Part shown: positions 1-7,434 of the stretch, in pieces | How positions within the stretch are numbered: position 1 is the first letter of the stretch | Layout of the letters: each line of letters opens with the position of its first letter | Assembly: GCA_000622025.1 (NCBI GenBank) | Contig: JHWU01000007.1 | Span: 207,049 to 271,048 of the forward strand | Source of the DNA: Lachnospiraceae bacterium AD3010 | GTDB taxonomy: Bacteria; Bacillota; Clostridia; Lachnospirales; Lachnospiraceae | Direction: 5' to 3' | Length of the DNA: 64,000 bases | Made by a program: the position numbers and the translations under genes | The notes under the pieces: model-generated | Databases searched by the model: none | What the model was told of the DNA's origin: nothing | Seen by the model: only the letters and a program-made list of their open reading frames with translations

Positions 1-848
1 TCACAGTTCGGAGATACATCCATAATGAGACTGATATGGAAGGAGGGCTTATTATTAAGTATGGCCGCCGTATACTCCGCCATCATTGAGCAGAGAGACT
101 CAAGTGCAGTATCCTCCATAGCCCTTATGGCATCAAAAGCGCAGGCTCCGATACAGCGTCCGCAGCCCTTACAGATATCCTGGTCGATAACAGCCTTTCC
201 GCTTTCATAGCTTATGGCATCCGAGCCGCATTCGGACGCACATTTTTTGCAGTTTCTGCAGAGATTGGGATTCACCTTGGGCTTGCCGTCACAGTGCTGC
301 TGCATCTTTCCGGCACGGCTTCCGCCGCCCATTCCTATGTTCTTTATGGCTCCTCCGAAGCCCGTCATCTCGTGCCCTTTGAAGTGGCTTAGGGAAATAA
401 TGATATCGGCATCATAAAGTGCCCTTCCGATATACGCTTCCTTGCAGTATTCACCGTTTGGAACCGGAACAGTTGCCTCGTCGGTGCCCTTAAGCCCGTC
501 GGCTATTATGGTATAACATCCGGTAGTCATACTGTTAAAGCCGTTAACTTCCGCATTATACAGATGATCCACTGCATTCTTCCGGCTTCCGGGATAGAGT
601 GTATTGCAGTCCGTAAGGAAGGGCTTGCCTCCGAATTCCTTGATAAGATCCGCAACTGCCTTCACGTAGTTAGGTCTTAAGTATGAAAGATTTCCAAGCT
701 CTCCGAAATGCATTTTTATCGCGGCAAAGCGTCCGTCAAAATCAATATCTCCCATTCCGGCCTTTCTGCAGAGCTTCTGAAGCTTAAGCGTAAGGCTTGT
801 TCCTATATTTGTCCTGAAATCAGTAAAATATACCTTTGATTTTGCCAT
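1..848 (-). CDS. DUF362-family ferredoxin-type protein, 3' end cut by window edge
   Basis: The reading frame is open from an ATG at 848 to the left edge, giving 282 residues and no stop, so the C-terminus is missing. The N-terminal part begins MAKSKVYFTDFRTN and resembles DUF362 proteins. It is followed by two 4Fe-4S ferredoxin motifs, CRNCKKCASEC and CKGCGRCIGAC, at about residues 190-240. This family is found in anaerobes next to redox enzymes; no reaction is firmly assigned, and iron-sulfur electron transfer in the cytoplasm is inferred from the cysteines. The start is well supported by a strong GCAGGAGGAAGG ribosome site just upstream and by a promoter at 889-917. No partner gene is visible because the operon continues out of the window. 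Confidence 0.85.
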   Translation of the reverse strand, partial: MAKSKVYFTDFRTNIGTSLTLKLQKLCRKAGMGDIDFDGRFAAIKMHFGELGNLSYLRPNYVKAVADLIKEFGGKPFLTDCNTLYPGSRKNAVDHLYNAEVNGFNSMTTGCYTIIADGLKGTDEATVPVPNGEYCKEAYIGRALYDADIIISLSHFKGHEMTGFGGAIKNIGMGGGSRAGKMQQHCDGKPKVNPNLCRNCKKCASECGSDAISYESGKAVIDQDICKGCGRCIGACAFDAIRAMEDTALESLCSMMAEYTAAILNNKPSFHISLIMDVSPNC

Positions 849-888
849 ATCCTTCCTCCTGCCTTATTCCCTCTAAGCGATTATTCTG

Positions 889-917
889 ATTATACTATAT
901 ATTTGCACTATTTTCAT
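889..917 (-). promoter_or_regulatory. Promoter for the DUF362 gene
   Basis: Read on the minus strand: ATGAAA, 17 bases, then a perfect TATAAT, about 40 bases before the start codon at 848. The -35 is weak (4 of 6), the -10 is consensus. Confidence 0.45.
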
Positions 918-992
918 CCCTTAAACCCAACATCTTTTCGCCATCGGCCAAAGATATCGTCGTGACATCAGTCCTTCAGACTTAAGTCAAAT

Positions 993-1020
993 GTCATTCT
1001 GAGCGAAGCGAAGAATCTTT
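993..1020. repeat. Dispersed palindromic repeat, short form
   Basis: A solitary copy of the window-wide element with core GTCATTCTGAGCGAAGCGA directly followed by AGAATCTT. It lies in the 305-base gap between two divergent genes. The rest of that gap (849-1153) holds only the two promoters listed and nothing else I recognise. Confidence 0.8.
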
Positions 1021-1117
1021 CGTCCCAGTCCGCCGGTAAGCCCCATAGGATAAACGCATCAATCTCTCCGAAAGACGTGTTGACTGTATGTCCACAAGCA
1101 TAACCCCAGGATGATGA

Positions 1118-1146
1118 TTTACAAGACAGTGATTCTTTGCTATGAT
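1118..1146 (+). promoter_or_regulatory. Promoter placing transcription start at a start codon
   Basis: TTTACA, 17 bases, TATGAT (5 of 6 matches in each box). The predicted start point, about 7 bases after the -10, falls at 1153-1154, on the ATG of the following gene. This would give a leaderless message, which fits the absence of any Shine-Dalgarno sequence there. Confidence 0.4.
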
Positions 1147-1153
1147 TAGTGCC

Positions 1154-1507
1154 ATGAATGACGCAGGATTTAATAATATATTTGATATCATTGAAGCTCT
1201 GGCCGGTGCGTACATAATCTACTCCGGTATCAGAATGAGAAGCACAGGTATACTGCCCTCCCAGCTGGTGGGCAAGGATATCGACATCTATTCCTCCAGG
1301 GATCCGAAGGGATTTATCAAGACTATGTTCCCCGTATATATGATAAGCGGCGGCTTATTCCTCGGTCTCGGAGCGGCATCCCTGTATATGGATAATTACG
1401 CCGATATGCCACTCTGGGCAAATCTCACCATCACCGGCGTTCTTCTTCTTACCTGCATAGTTTTTGCAGTGTTGACCAGGATGAACGAAAAGAAATACCT
1501 GAGATAG
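1154..1507 (+). CDS. Small membrane protein of unknown function
   Basis: A 117-residue protein (121 if the in-frame ATG at 1142 is used) with three hydrophobic stretches: near residues 10-25 (FDIIEALAGAYIIYSG), around 62-80 and around 88-108. It ends in a basic tail. I do not recognise a family. The pattern of a short polar loop between the first two helices and a charged C-terminus fits a small inner-membrane protein. Neither ATG has a ribosome site, and an in-frame stop at 1130 rules out longer starts. The second ATG is preferred because a promoter at 1118-1146 would begin transcription right there. The gene is convergent with citrate synthase, 12 bases away, with no terminator hairpin seen between them. 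Confidence 0.6.
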   Translation: MNDAGFNNIFDIIEALAGAYIIYSGIRMRSTGILPSQLVGKDIDIYSSRDPKGFIKTMFPVYMISGGLFLGLGAASLYMDNYADMPLWANLTITGVLLLTCIVFAVLTRMNEKKYLR

Positions 1508-1519
1508 TCCCTTGTTCTG

Positions 1520-2890
1520 TCATCTTTCACTCATCGGAACATACCTGCTTATAGGCGAAACCGGCTTGTAGGCAGGTCTTATTATCTTACCGTTATTACT
1601 CAGCTCCTCTATCCTGTGGGCGCCCCAGCCCGCGATCCGTGCACAGGCAAAGATCGGAGTAAAGAGCTCCTCAGGAAGCCCCAGCATCTTATATACGAAG
1701 CCCGAGTAAAAGTCCACATTACAGCAGACACCCTTGTACATCTGCCTCTCTTCTGCTATCACCTCCGGCCCCATCCTCTCAATAAGAGCATAGAGATTGA
1801 ATTCCGATGAATAGCCCTTTTCATCCGCCAGTCTCTCCACAAAGGAACGGAATATTTTCTCTCTGGGATCGGAAATTGAGTATACGGCATGTCCCATTCC
1901 GTAGATAAGGCCGCTCCTGTCAAAGGCCTCCTTATGCAGAAGCTTTTTCAGATACTCTCTTACCTCATCCTCATCCGTGACATCCTGCACATTCCTCTTC
2001 AGGTCTTCCATCATACGGACCACCTTGATATTTGCTCCGCCGTGACGGGGGCCCTTCAAAGACCCTAAGGACGCTGCAATGGCAGAATAGGTGTCCGTTC
2101 CCGTAGAGGAGACCACATGGGTCGTAAAGGTGGAATTGTTTCCTCCGCCGTGATCCATATGGAGAACCAGTGCCACATCCAGTATCCTCGCTTCAAGCTC
2201 GGTATATTCCGAATCGGCACGCAGTATCCGGAGGAGATTTTCAGCCGTTGAAAGCTCCTTATCGGGCTGGTGTATGATGAGGCTCTCTCCGTCATGGTAA
2301 TGTGCATACGCATGAAAACCGTACACGCACAGCATTGGGAAGAGCGCAATAAGCTGTATCACCTGGCGGAGAACGTTGGGTATGGAGATATCGTCAGCCG
2401 CATCATCATAGGTATACAGTGTAAGCACACTCCTCGCCAGACTGTTCATCATATCGTGGCTCGGTGCCTTCATTATAATATCCCTGACAAAGCTCGTTGG
2501 AAGAGACCTGTAGAATCCAAGGAGATTTGTAAATTCCGAAAGCTCTTCCCCGTTTGGCAGATGCCCGAACAGAAGAAGATAGGTTATCTCTTCGAAGCCG
2601 AAGCGCTTCTCTTTTGTGAAGCCGTGTACCAGATCCTCAATATCGTAGCCTCTGTAATATAAGTGTCCCTCGGTGGGAATTTCCTTTCCGTCCACTATCT
2701 TCTTTGCCTGGATGTCGGAGATATGTGTAAGTCCGGCCAGAACACCCTTTCCGTTCAGATCACGAAGCCCCCTCTTTACATCATAATGCCTGTAGAGCTC
2801 CGAATCTATCACCGTCGAGCGGGCTGCTTCTTCCGCAAGCACCCTTATCTCAGGAGTTACTTCTGAATAATTGATCTCATTATCAGCCAT
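1520..2890 (-). CDS. gltA: Citrate synthase
   Basis: Condenses oxaloacetate and acetyl-CoA to citrate in the cytoplasm. The 456 residues include the catalytic triad of the family: His247 in HMDHGGGN, His334 in GMGHAVYSISDPRE, and Asp393 in NVDFYSGF. The substrate-binding stretch LKGPRHGGAN is also present. The N-terminus is about 40 residues longer than in many bacterial enzymes, a form common in clostridia. A 2-methylcitrate synthase role is possible but no propionate genes are nearby. It is monocistronic, with a promoter at 2943-2971. Together with the isocitrate dehydrogenase at 51905-53101 it suggests a partial oxidative TCA branch leading to glutamate; aconitase is not in the window. Confidence 0.95.
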   Translation of the reverse strand: MADNEINYSEVTPEIRVLAEEAARSTVIDSELYRHYDVKRGLRDLNGKGVLAGLTHISDIQAKKIVDGKEIPTEGHLYYRGYDIEDLVHGFTKEKRFGFEEITYLLLFGHLPNGEELSEFTNLLGFYRSLPTSFVRDIIMKAPSHDMMNSLARSVLTLYTYDDAADDISIPNVLRQVIQLIALFPMLCVYGFHAYAHYHDGESLIIHQPDKELSTAENLLRILRADSEYTELEARILDVALVLHMDHGGGNNSTFTTHVVSSTGTDTYSAIAASLGSLKGPRHGGANIKVVRMMEDLKRNVQDVTDEDEVREYLKKLLHKEAFDRSGLIYGMGHAVYSISDPREKIFRSFVERLADEKGYSSEFNLYALIERMGPEVIAEERQMYKGVCCNVDFYSGFVYKMLGLPEELFTPIFACARIAGWGAHRIEELSNNGKIIRPAYKPVSPISRYVPMSER

Positions 2891-2942
2891 ATATCTAATA
2901 CAGTTTCCTTTCTGTTTTTCTTTTTATAGACCATTGGCGTAT

Positions 2943-2971
2943 ATTGTATCAAAAAGCAGACAATTCTTCAA
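2943..2971 (-). promoter_or_regulatory. Promoter for citrate synthase
   Basis: Minus strand: TTGAAG, 17 bases, TACAAT, about 55 bases before the gltA start. An AAAGGAAA ribosome site lies between promoter and gene. Confidence 0.5.
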
Positions 2972-2990
2972 ACCTGACACAGCCACATAA

Positions 2991-3019
2991 TTGCTAATTT
3001 CACTTATTTATGGTAGAAT
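2991..3019 (+). promoter_or_regulatory. Promoter for the CheY/CheX-like pair
   Basis: TTGCTA, 17 bases, TAGAAT. It overlaps the longest possible open frame of the downstream gene and so argues that translation starts at 3054, not at the TTG at 2991. Confidence 0.55.
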
Positions 3020-3053
3020 GCAAGGACAATCGCTTAAAAAAGAGAGGCTGGTC

Positions 3054-3434
3054 ATGGATATTTCTGAGCTTAAAGTAATGATCTGCGATGATTCACTTCT
3101 CGCAAGAAAGAACCTGCGGGACGGTCTTAAGGGACTCGGCTGCAATAATATTCTGGAGGTTTTTGACGGACAGGAAGCAGTTGATACCTATATGTCCGAA
3201 AAGCCCGATGTTGTTTTTCTCGACATTGTTATGCCTGTGAAGGATGGCATAACAGCCGCAAGAGAAATCTGCGGAGCCGATCCGGACGCATATATAGTTA
3301 TGGTCTCCTCCGTGGGAACCCAGGTGCACCTTAGAGAAGCAATAAAAGCCGGAGCTAAGGATTTCCTGCAGAAGCCCACTACACCTGAGCAGATTAGGAA
3401 CGCACTTGAACACATTTCCGGAGGTGATGAATAA
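3054..3434 (+). CDS. CheY-like single-domain response regulator
   Basis: A 126-residue stand-alone receiver domain with all phosphorylation residues in place: the acidic pair Asp12-Asp13, the phosphoacceptor Asp57 (VVFLDIVMP), Ser85-Ser86, and Lys107 (FLQKP). No output domain is attached, so it probably acts by protein contact as CheY does. An AGAGAGG ribosome site precedes the ATG. The next gene starts on the base after its stop codon, so the two are translationally linked. A cognate kinase is not in the window; a cheR gene sits at 25575. It may belong to a chemotaxis-like or a stand-alone signalling circuit. Confidence 0.85.
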   Translation: MDISELKVMICDDSLLARKNLRDGLKGLGCNNILEVFDGQEAVDTYMSEKPDVVFLDIVMPVKDGITAAREICGADPDAYIVMVSSVGTQVHLREAIKAGAKDFLQKPTTPEQIRNALEHISGGDE

Positions 3435-3875
3435 ATGTCCCGCAAGTCAATTTATCTTGCAGAACTAATCTTCAACCTGAACCGTTTCGTAGACAAGGAT
3501 ATAACCTCCCGTCCCACTGAGATCGTGCAGAAGATACCTGATAACTGCCACATAGCACAGGGCATTACCGGAGATTACACTGCCTTGTCCGCTCTTTATG
3601 CGGAGCCTCAGGTACTCACGGATTTTGCAGCTATGTATTCCAAGATCGAGCTGGATCACTATGAAGAGATCGTTAATGAGCTTGCTGCTGATTTCCTCAA
3701 TCTCCATAACGGACTTTTTCTCGTAAATCTGTCTGAAGCGGAGAATGTGGAATCGACACTGACCCCACCGGTTTCTGACGAAAAGAACGGTCCTATAGAG
3801 CTCTACTCCGATACCTATGTGATGCCGGTAGACTTCACCTTCGGAACCGTTAATTTCATTCTTTCCGAGAAATGA
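3435..3875 (+). CDS. CheX/CheC-like phosphatase domain protein
   Basis: A 146-residue protein directly abutting the CheY-like gene, with a GGAGGTGAT ribosome site inside the end of that gene. Residues 73-100 contain Glu78-x-x-Asn81 in an amphipathic helix (YEEIVNELAADFLN). This matches the acid/Asn pair that CheX and CheC use to dephosphorylate CheY. CheC has two such helices; only one is clear here, so CheX is the nearer match. Overall similarity is weak, so the call rests on the motif plus the partner gene. If right, the pair is a minimal receiver/phosphatase module. Confidence 0.55.
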   Translation: MSRKSIYLAELIFNLNRFVDKDITSRPTEIVQKIPDNCHIAQGITGDYTALSALYAEPQVLTDFAAMYSKIELDHYEEIVNELAADFLNLHNGLFLVNLSEAENVESTLTPPVSDEKNGPIELYSDTYVMPVDFTFGTVNFILSEK

Positions 3876-3922
3876 TCAAAAATAAGATATTATAGACTGT
3901 TTTCCGATTTTTTCTACACCAA

Positions 3923-3945
3923 AAGGCTGCGGTTTCCGCAGCCTT
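3923..3945. terminator. Hairpin terminator between convergent genes
   Basis: A perfect 10-base-pair stem AAGGCTGCGG/CCGCAGCCTT with a TTT loop, followed by GTATTTTC on the plus strand. It sits between the CheX-like gene (plus) and the STAS gene (minus) and probably serves at least the plus-strand unit. Confidence 0.75.
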
Positions 3946-3981
3946 GTATTTTCAGCCTGACATTCATATTGAAATATTTAT

Positions 3982-4281
3982 TTATTCAATCGTAAGAATA
4001 TCTGCAAAGCCGGTAACATCAAAGATCTCATTAACTTCATCCCTGACATTCCTTACAACCATGCTTCCCTGCTTATTCATAGTCTTCTGAGCAGAAAGAA
4101 GAACACGGAGACCCGCACTGGAAATGTACTCAAGCTTGGAAAGATCCATAACCAGGCTCTCTACTCCTTCAATAGATTCCTTGATATCGCCCTCAAGCTG
4201 AGGTGCAGTAGTGGTATCAAGCCTCCCCTCGAGAAAATATGTGCAGGCAGTCCCTTTCTTGTCCTTGTTGATGTTAAGCAT
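3982..4281 (-). CDS. STAS-domain anti-sigma factor antagonist
   Basis: A 99-residue single STAS domain like SpoIIAA/RsbV. The phosphorylatable serine motif reads YISSAGLRVLL, with Ser55 at the expected position. In this family the unphosphorylated protein binds a kinase/anti-sigma factor and frees a sigma factor or another target; phosphorylation reverses this. The predicted kinase is encoded immediately upstream (4301-4708), 19 bases away, with no sigma factor beside it. A partner-switching module acting on something other than a sigma factor is therefore possible. Confidence 0.88.
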   Translation of the reverse strand: MLNINKDKKGTACTYFLEGRLDTTTAPQLEGDIKESIEGVESLVMDLSKLEYISSAGLRVLLSAQKTMNKQGSMVVRNVRDEVNEIFDVTGFADILTIE

Positions 4282-4300
4282 TACTCTTTCCTCCTTTATT

Positions 4301-4708
4301 CTACAAGGTTTTATGAATGGTCAAAATATTCTGTCCATCCTTGTATTCATACTCTACTTTGTCCATGGATTTCTTTACCATAAAAATACCCAGTCCCCCG
4401 ATCGGACGTTCCTCAAGACTCAGAGTGACATCCGGATCCTCTTTTGCAAGCGGATTATACGGGACCCCCTTATCGGCAAATGATATTACAAAAACTGACG
4501 GCGTTCCCGAAACCCCGGCTTTTATATCTGCGCTTCCGCTGCCCGGAGCATAGGCATAATTCGCAATATTCACAAATATCTCTTCCACCGCGATATCGAT
4601 CTGCATCTGGGTCTTGACCGGACAGTCATTTTCTTCCAGTATGGCATCCACAAAGGATAATACCTCCGGAAGGTTATCTGTTTTTGCTTCTATCGTAATA
4701 TTCTTCAT
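4301..4708 (-). CDS. Anti-sigma regulatory factor, HATPase-type serine kinase
   Basis: A 135-residue GHKL ATPase domain like RsbW/SpoIIAB. Visible motifs are the N-box helix AVEEIFVNIANYAY, the G1 box SFADKGVPYNP, and the G2 box GGLGIFMVKKSMD. The start at 4708 is chosen because AAGGA precedes it; an ATG eight codons earlier lacks a ribosome site. Such kinases phosphorylate the STAS partner, here the next gene. It follows thrC by 33 bases on the same strand, so the pair may be transcribed from the thrC promoter. Confidence 0.85.
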   Translation of the reverse strand: MKNITIEAKTDNLPEVLSFVDAILEENDCPVKTQMQIDIAVEEIFVNIANYAYAPGSGSADIKAGVSGTPSVFVISFADKGVPYNPLAKEDPDVTLSLEERPIGGLGIFMVKKSMDKVEYEYKDGQNILTIHKTL

Positions 4709-4741
4709 AAGATCCTTATGTGATCCTCTCATGGAATAGAT

Positions 4742-6226
4742 TCATGAAAGAAATCTTTCGACCTCTTCCATCATACCATCAATTTTGCATTCTGTCTTGT
4801 GAATTATTTCAGCATTTCTGATTTCTTCTATTGCGGGGGGTATCTTTACCTTTCCGATAACAGAAAGCTCATCCGCAAGTTCGAATTCCTCTTTTCCTTC
4901 ATAGCCCCTGTCTATGGCACTCATCACGCTTCCCGCAAACTTAAACGGGCTGGCGGTCGACGCGATCAGGGTAACGGTCTTATCCTTCGTATCGGAAAGG
5001 TATTTGTCATAAGCCGCCCCTGCCACGGCAGTATGGGTATCAATGATATATCCGCTTTCCTTAAAAAGGCTCCCTATTTTTTCCGCAGTTTCCTTCTCGG
5101 ATGAATAATATGCTTCAAAGCCTGTGAGTTCCTTTTTCATAAAGGAAGTGATCTCATATCTTCCGTCTGTTCTAAGCGCTGCCATCAAAGCAGCATTCTT
5201 TTCAGGATCATTTCCCGCAATATGGTATATTAGGCGCTCCAGATTGCTGGAAATAAGAATATCCATTGAAGGTGAACTGGTAAGGATAAATTCCCTGTTC
5301 CTATCATATTCCCCAGTTCTGAAAAAATCAAATAAAACCTTGTTCTCATTTGAGGCACAGATAAGCTTCCTTACCGGAAGGCCCATCATTTTCGCATAGT
5401 ATGCGGCAAGGATATTACCGAAATTTCCGGTGGGAACAACAAAGTTGACTTCTTCACCGTCTCCAATCACATTATCCTTAAGAAGCCTTGAATAGGCATA
5501 GACATAATACACTATCTGCGGCACGAGACGGCCTATATTTATTGAATTTGCACTGGAAAACTGATACCCCTTTTTATCAAGCCGGCGTCCAAGCTCCTTA
5601 TCGGAAAAAATCGCCTTGACTCCCGTCTGACAGTCATCAAAGTTTCCGTCAACACCGATAACTTTGGTATTCTTCCCCTTTTCCGTCACCATCTGAAGCT
5701 TCTGTACCCGGCTTACGCCGTCCTTAGGATAAAAGACGACTATCCTTGTACCCTTCACATCCGCAAAGCCCGCAAGAGCAGCCTTCCCGGTATCTCCGCT
5801 GGTGGCGGTGAGAATAACTATCTCATTTTTTACATTATTCTTTTTTGCAGCAGTGGTCATTAAATGCGGAAGAATGGAAAGTGCCATATCCTTAAAGGCT
5901 ATAGTCTTCCCATGGAAAAGCTCCATATAGAAAGCCCCGCCTGCCTGTCTTAAGGGAACTATCTCCGGTGTATCAAACTTTTCGTCATACGCCCGGCTGA
6001 TGCAGCCTCTTAATTCCTCCTCAGTAAAATCTGTAAGGAACTCCTTCATTACGGTATAGGCACATTCCTTATAATCCATACCGCAGATGTCCCTTACGGG
6101 AACAGGGAGAACGGGAAGCTCCACCGGAACAAACAGGCCTCCGTCATCACAGAGTCCTTTAAGTATGGCTTCCGAAGCACTGCATCTTACTTTATTATCT
6201 CTTGTACTTGTGTATTGAAGATTCAT
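4742..6226 (-). CDS. thrC: Threonine synthase
   Basis: PLP enzyme converting O-phosphohomoserine to threonine. The 494 residues match the long-form ThrC family: N-terminal STRDNKVRCSASEAILKGL, then DGGLFVP, the PLP lysine Lys112 in IAFKDMALS, and the phosphate-binding loop TATSGDTGKAALAGF. The start at 6226 aligns with the family N-terminus; an ATG seven codons earlier has no ribosome site either. A TTGCGA-17-TACAAT promoter at 6238-6266 would begin transcription about five bases before this ATG, so the message would be almost leaderless. No homoserine genes are adjacent. The anti-sigma/STAS pair follows on the same strand, an unusual neighbour. Confidence 0.95.
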   Translation of the reverse strand: MNLQYTSTRDNKVRCSASEAILKGLCDDGGLFVPVELPVLPVPVRDICGMDYKECAYTVMKEFLTDFTEEELRGCISRAYDEKFDTPEIVPLRQAGGAFYMELFHGKTIAFKDMALSILPHLMTTAAKKNNVKNEIVILTATSGDTGKAALAGFADVKGTRIVVFYPKDGVSRVQKLQMVTEKGKNTKVIGVDGNFDDCQTGVKAIFSDKELGRRLDKKGYQFSSANSINIGRLVPQIVYYVYAYSRLLKDNVIGDGEEVNFVVPTGNFGNILAAYYAKMMGLPVRKLICASNENKVLFDFFRTGEYDRNREFILTSSPSMDILISSNLERLIYHIAGNDPEKNAALMAALRTDGRYEITSFMKKELTGFEAYYSSEKETAEKIGSLFKESGYIIDTHTAVAGAAYDKYLSDTKDKTVTLIASTASPFKFAGSVMSAIDRGYEGKEEFELADELSVIGKVKIPPAIEEIRNAEIIHKTECKIDGMMEEVERFLS

Positions 6227-6237
6227 TTCAATTGAGT

Positions 6238-6266
6238 ATTGTAACATAAAAGGGGCGCACTCGCAA
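6238..6266 (-). promoter_or_regulatory. Promoter for thrC overlapping an upstream hairpin
   Basis: Minus strand: TTGCGA, 17 bases, TACAAT, ending about 12 bases from the thrC ATG. It is embedded in the hairpin at 6249-6282, so a terminator for the SleB-like gene and the thrC promoter share DNA. Confidence 0.4.
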
Positions 6267-6282
6267 TGAGCAAACCCCCTTT
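6249..6282 (-). terminator. Probable terminator hairpin of the SleB-like gene
   Basis: Arms AAAGGGG and CCCCTTT (7 pairs) around a 20-base loop that holds a smaller CTC/GAG stem. It lies about 50 bases past the stop of the gene at 6331. The large loop and short T run make it a weak terminator. Confidence 0.4.
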
Positions 6283-6330
6283 ATGAAAGATATGAAGAAG
6301 TTTAATTACAGTCTAAAGTTTAAGGATCGA

Positions 6331-7110
6331 TCATACGAAGAAGCTGTGAGCACCTGCCGTTGCAACGAGAGTCTTTCCTCCAAAACTTCCGCCCCTGTGG
6401 AAATACAGAGCTCCGCCCACAGTATTCTTTCCGGCAACTGCCTCTTTAACAGCTGCGATAGTGGATGCGGAAGGAACAGCAGCCGCAAACCTGCCGCTGG
6501 ATACGGGTCCGAACTGTCCGGGAGCAGTCAGCACGCCCATTATCGTATTGGGGTGGAAGGGACTCCTCACCCTGTTAAGGATCACGTTAGCTATTCCGAT
6601 ACGTCCTTCAATGCTGTCGTGGCCATCCTCAGCCTCAACTATCCTGCATAACGCATTAAAATCACTGTCCGACATTCCCGATGCCGAAAGAGACTCCTCG
6701 AATCTCCTCTGGGTTTCCTCAGCCTGCTTACGGGCTTCCTCTTCGGCCTTTTTTCTGGCGATCTCGTCTTCCACTGCCTTTTTCTCGGCCTCGGCCTTTG
6801 CCCTCTGCTCCTCGGCAAGCTTCTTCTGCGCCTCTATTTCAGCCTCGGCCTTTGCCCTTGCCTGGTCAGCAGCCTGCTGCTGGGCAGCTATCTGCTGATC
6901 GGCCTTTGCCTTGGCAGCCCTTGCAGCCTCCTCCTGGGCGATTATCTGTGCATTGACATTCACCTGCTCTTCAAAAGCCGGCTCGGGAGCCACCTCCACC
7001 TCCTCGGCGTGAACAGACACCACACTTACTATTATCATCGTCACCAGTGATGCAAAAAAGCAAATCACCGGTAAAAGAATATGCTTTTCATTTGTTCCTT
7101 CTGAATACAT
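6331..7110 (-). CDS. Membrane-anchored SleB-like cell wall hydrolase with coiled coil
   Basis: A 259-residue protein with a transmembrane or signal segment near residues 13-34, then a long Ala/Glu/Lys/Gln-rich coiled coil (about residues 55-155), and a C-terminal hydrolase_2 (SleB-like) domain starting at NALCRIVEAEDG. SleB-type enzymes cleave spore cortex or vegetative peptidoglycan as lytic transglycosylases; the Glu of VEAEDG fits the catalytic acid. The coiled coil presumably spaces the domain from the membrane, as in other septal or envelope hydrolases. The start at 7110 is chosen because AAAAGGAGA precedes it by 7 bases; an ATG 12 codons earlier has none. A strong promoter lies at 7179-7207. 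Confidence 0.85.
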   Translation of the reverse strand: MYSEGTNEKHILLPVICFFASLVTMIIVSVVSVHAEEVEVAPEPAFEEQVNVNAQIIAQEEAARAAKAKADQQIAAQQQAADQARAKAEAEIEAQKKLAEEQRAKAEAEKKAVEDEIARKKAEEEARKQAEETQRRFEESLSASGMSDSDFNALCRIVEAEDGHDSIEGRIGIANVILNRVRSPFHPNTIMGVLTAPGQFGPVSSGRFAAAVPSASTIAAVKEAVAGKNTVGGALYFHRGGSFGGKTLVATAGAHSFFV

Positions 7111-7178
7111 TAAAGTATCTCCTTTTCTTATGTCTTCCACTGACACAATTTTTTTCTTTTTCCGATATTCTGAATGGA

Positions 7179-7207
7179 ATTATATCATTCAATTTTCAAT
7201 TTGTTAA
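7179..7207 (-). promoter_or_regulatory. Promoter for the SleB-like gene
   Basis: Minus strand: TTAACA, 17 bases, perfect TATAAT, about 70 bases before the chosen start at 7110. Confidence 0.6.
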
Positions 7208-7377
7208 GGATTTGTTACGAATTTTTGTTTTTTTGTAATTTTGGCGCAATTATTATTGGCCCTATTTCTTCATATTTGTATTAATTTACCTATTTTGCTA
7301 TAATTTTGTATACGATAATACAAGTAAATTCTCACAAAAAAATGTTAAGAATTTGTTGCTTATGTAAACTATTTATT

Positions 7378-7405
7378 TTGCAACCTTTATAAAATGCCCT
7401 ATATT
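7378..7405 (+). promoter_or_regulatory. Promoter for the AP2/HNH-like gene
   Basis: TTGCAA, 16 bases, TATATT, followed by a TTTGGGAG ribosome site before the ATG at 7435. The whole divergent gap 7111-7434 (324 bases) is very AT-rich and beyond the two promoters shows no other feature. Confidence 0.4.
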
Positions 7406-7434
7406 TGCTATTATTCTTTTGGGAGATTTAAACA

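Noticed and set aside
994-1215. 73-codon minus-strand frame
   Set aside because: It includes the dispersed repeat and lies opposite the small membrane protein gene; no ribosome site.
6461-6956. Ala/Pro/Ser-rich open frames opposite the SleB-like coiled coil
   Set aside because: Shadow of the Ala/Glu/Lys-rich coding strand, no start signals.
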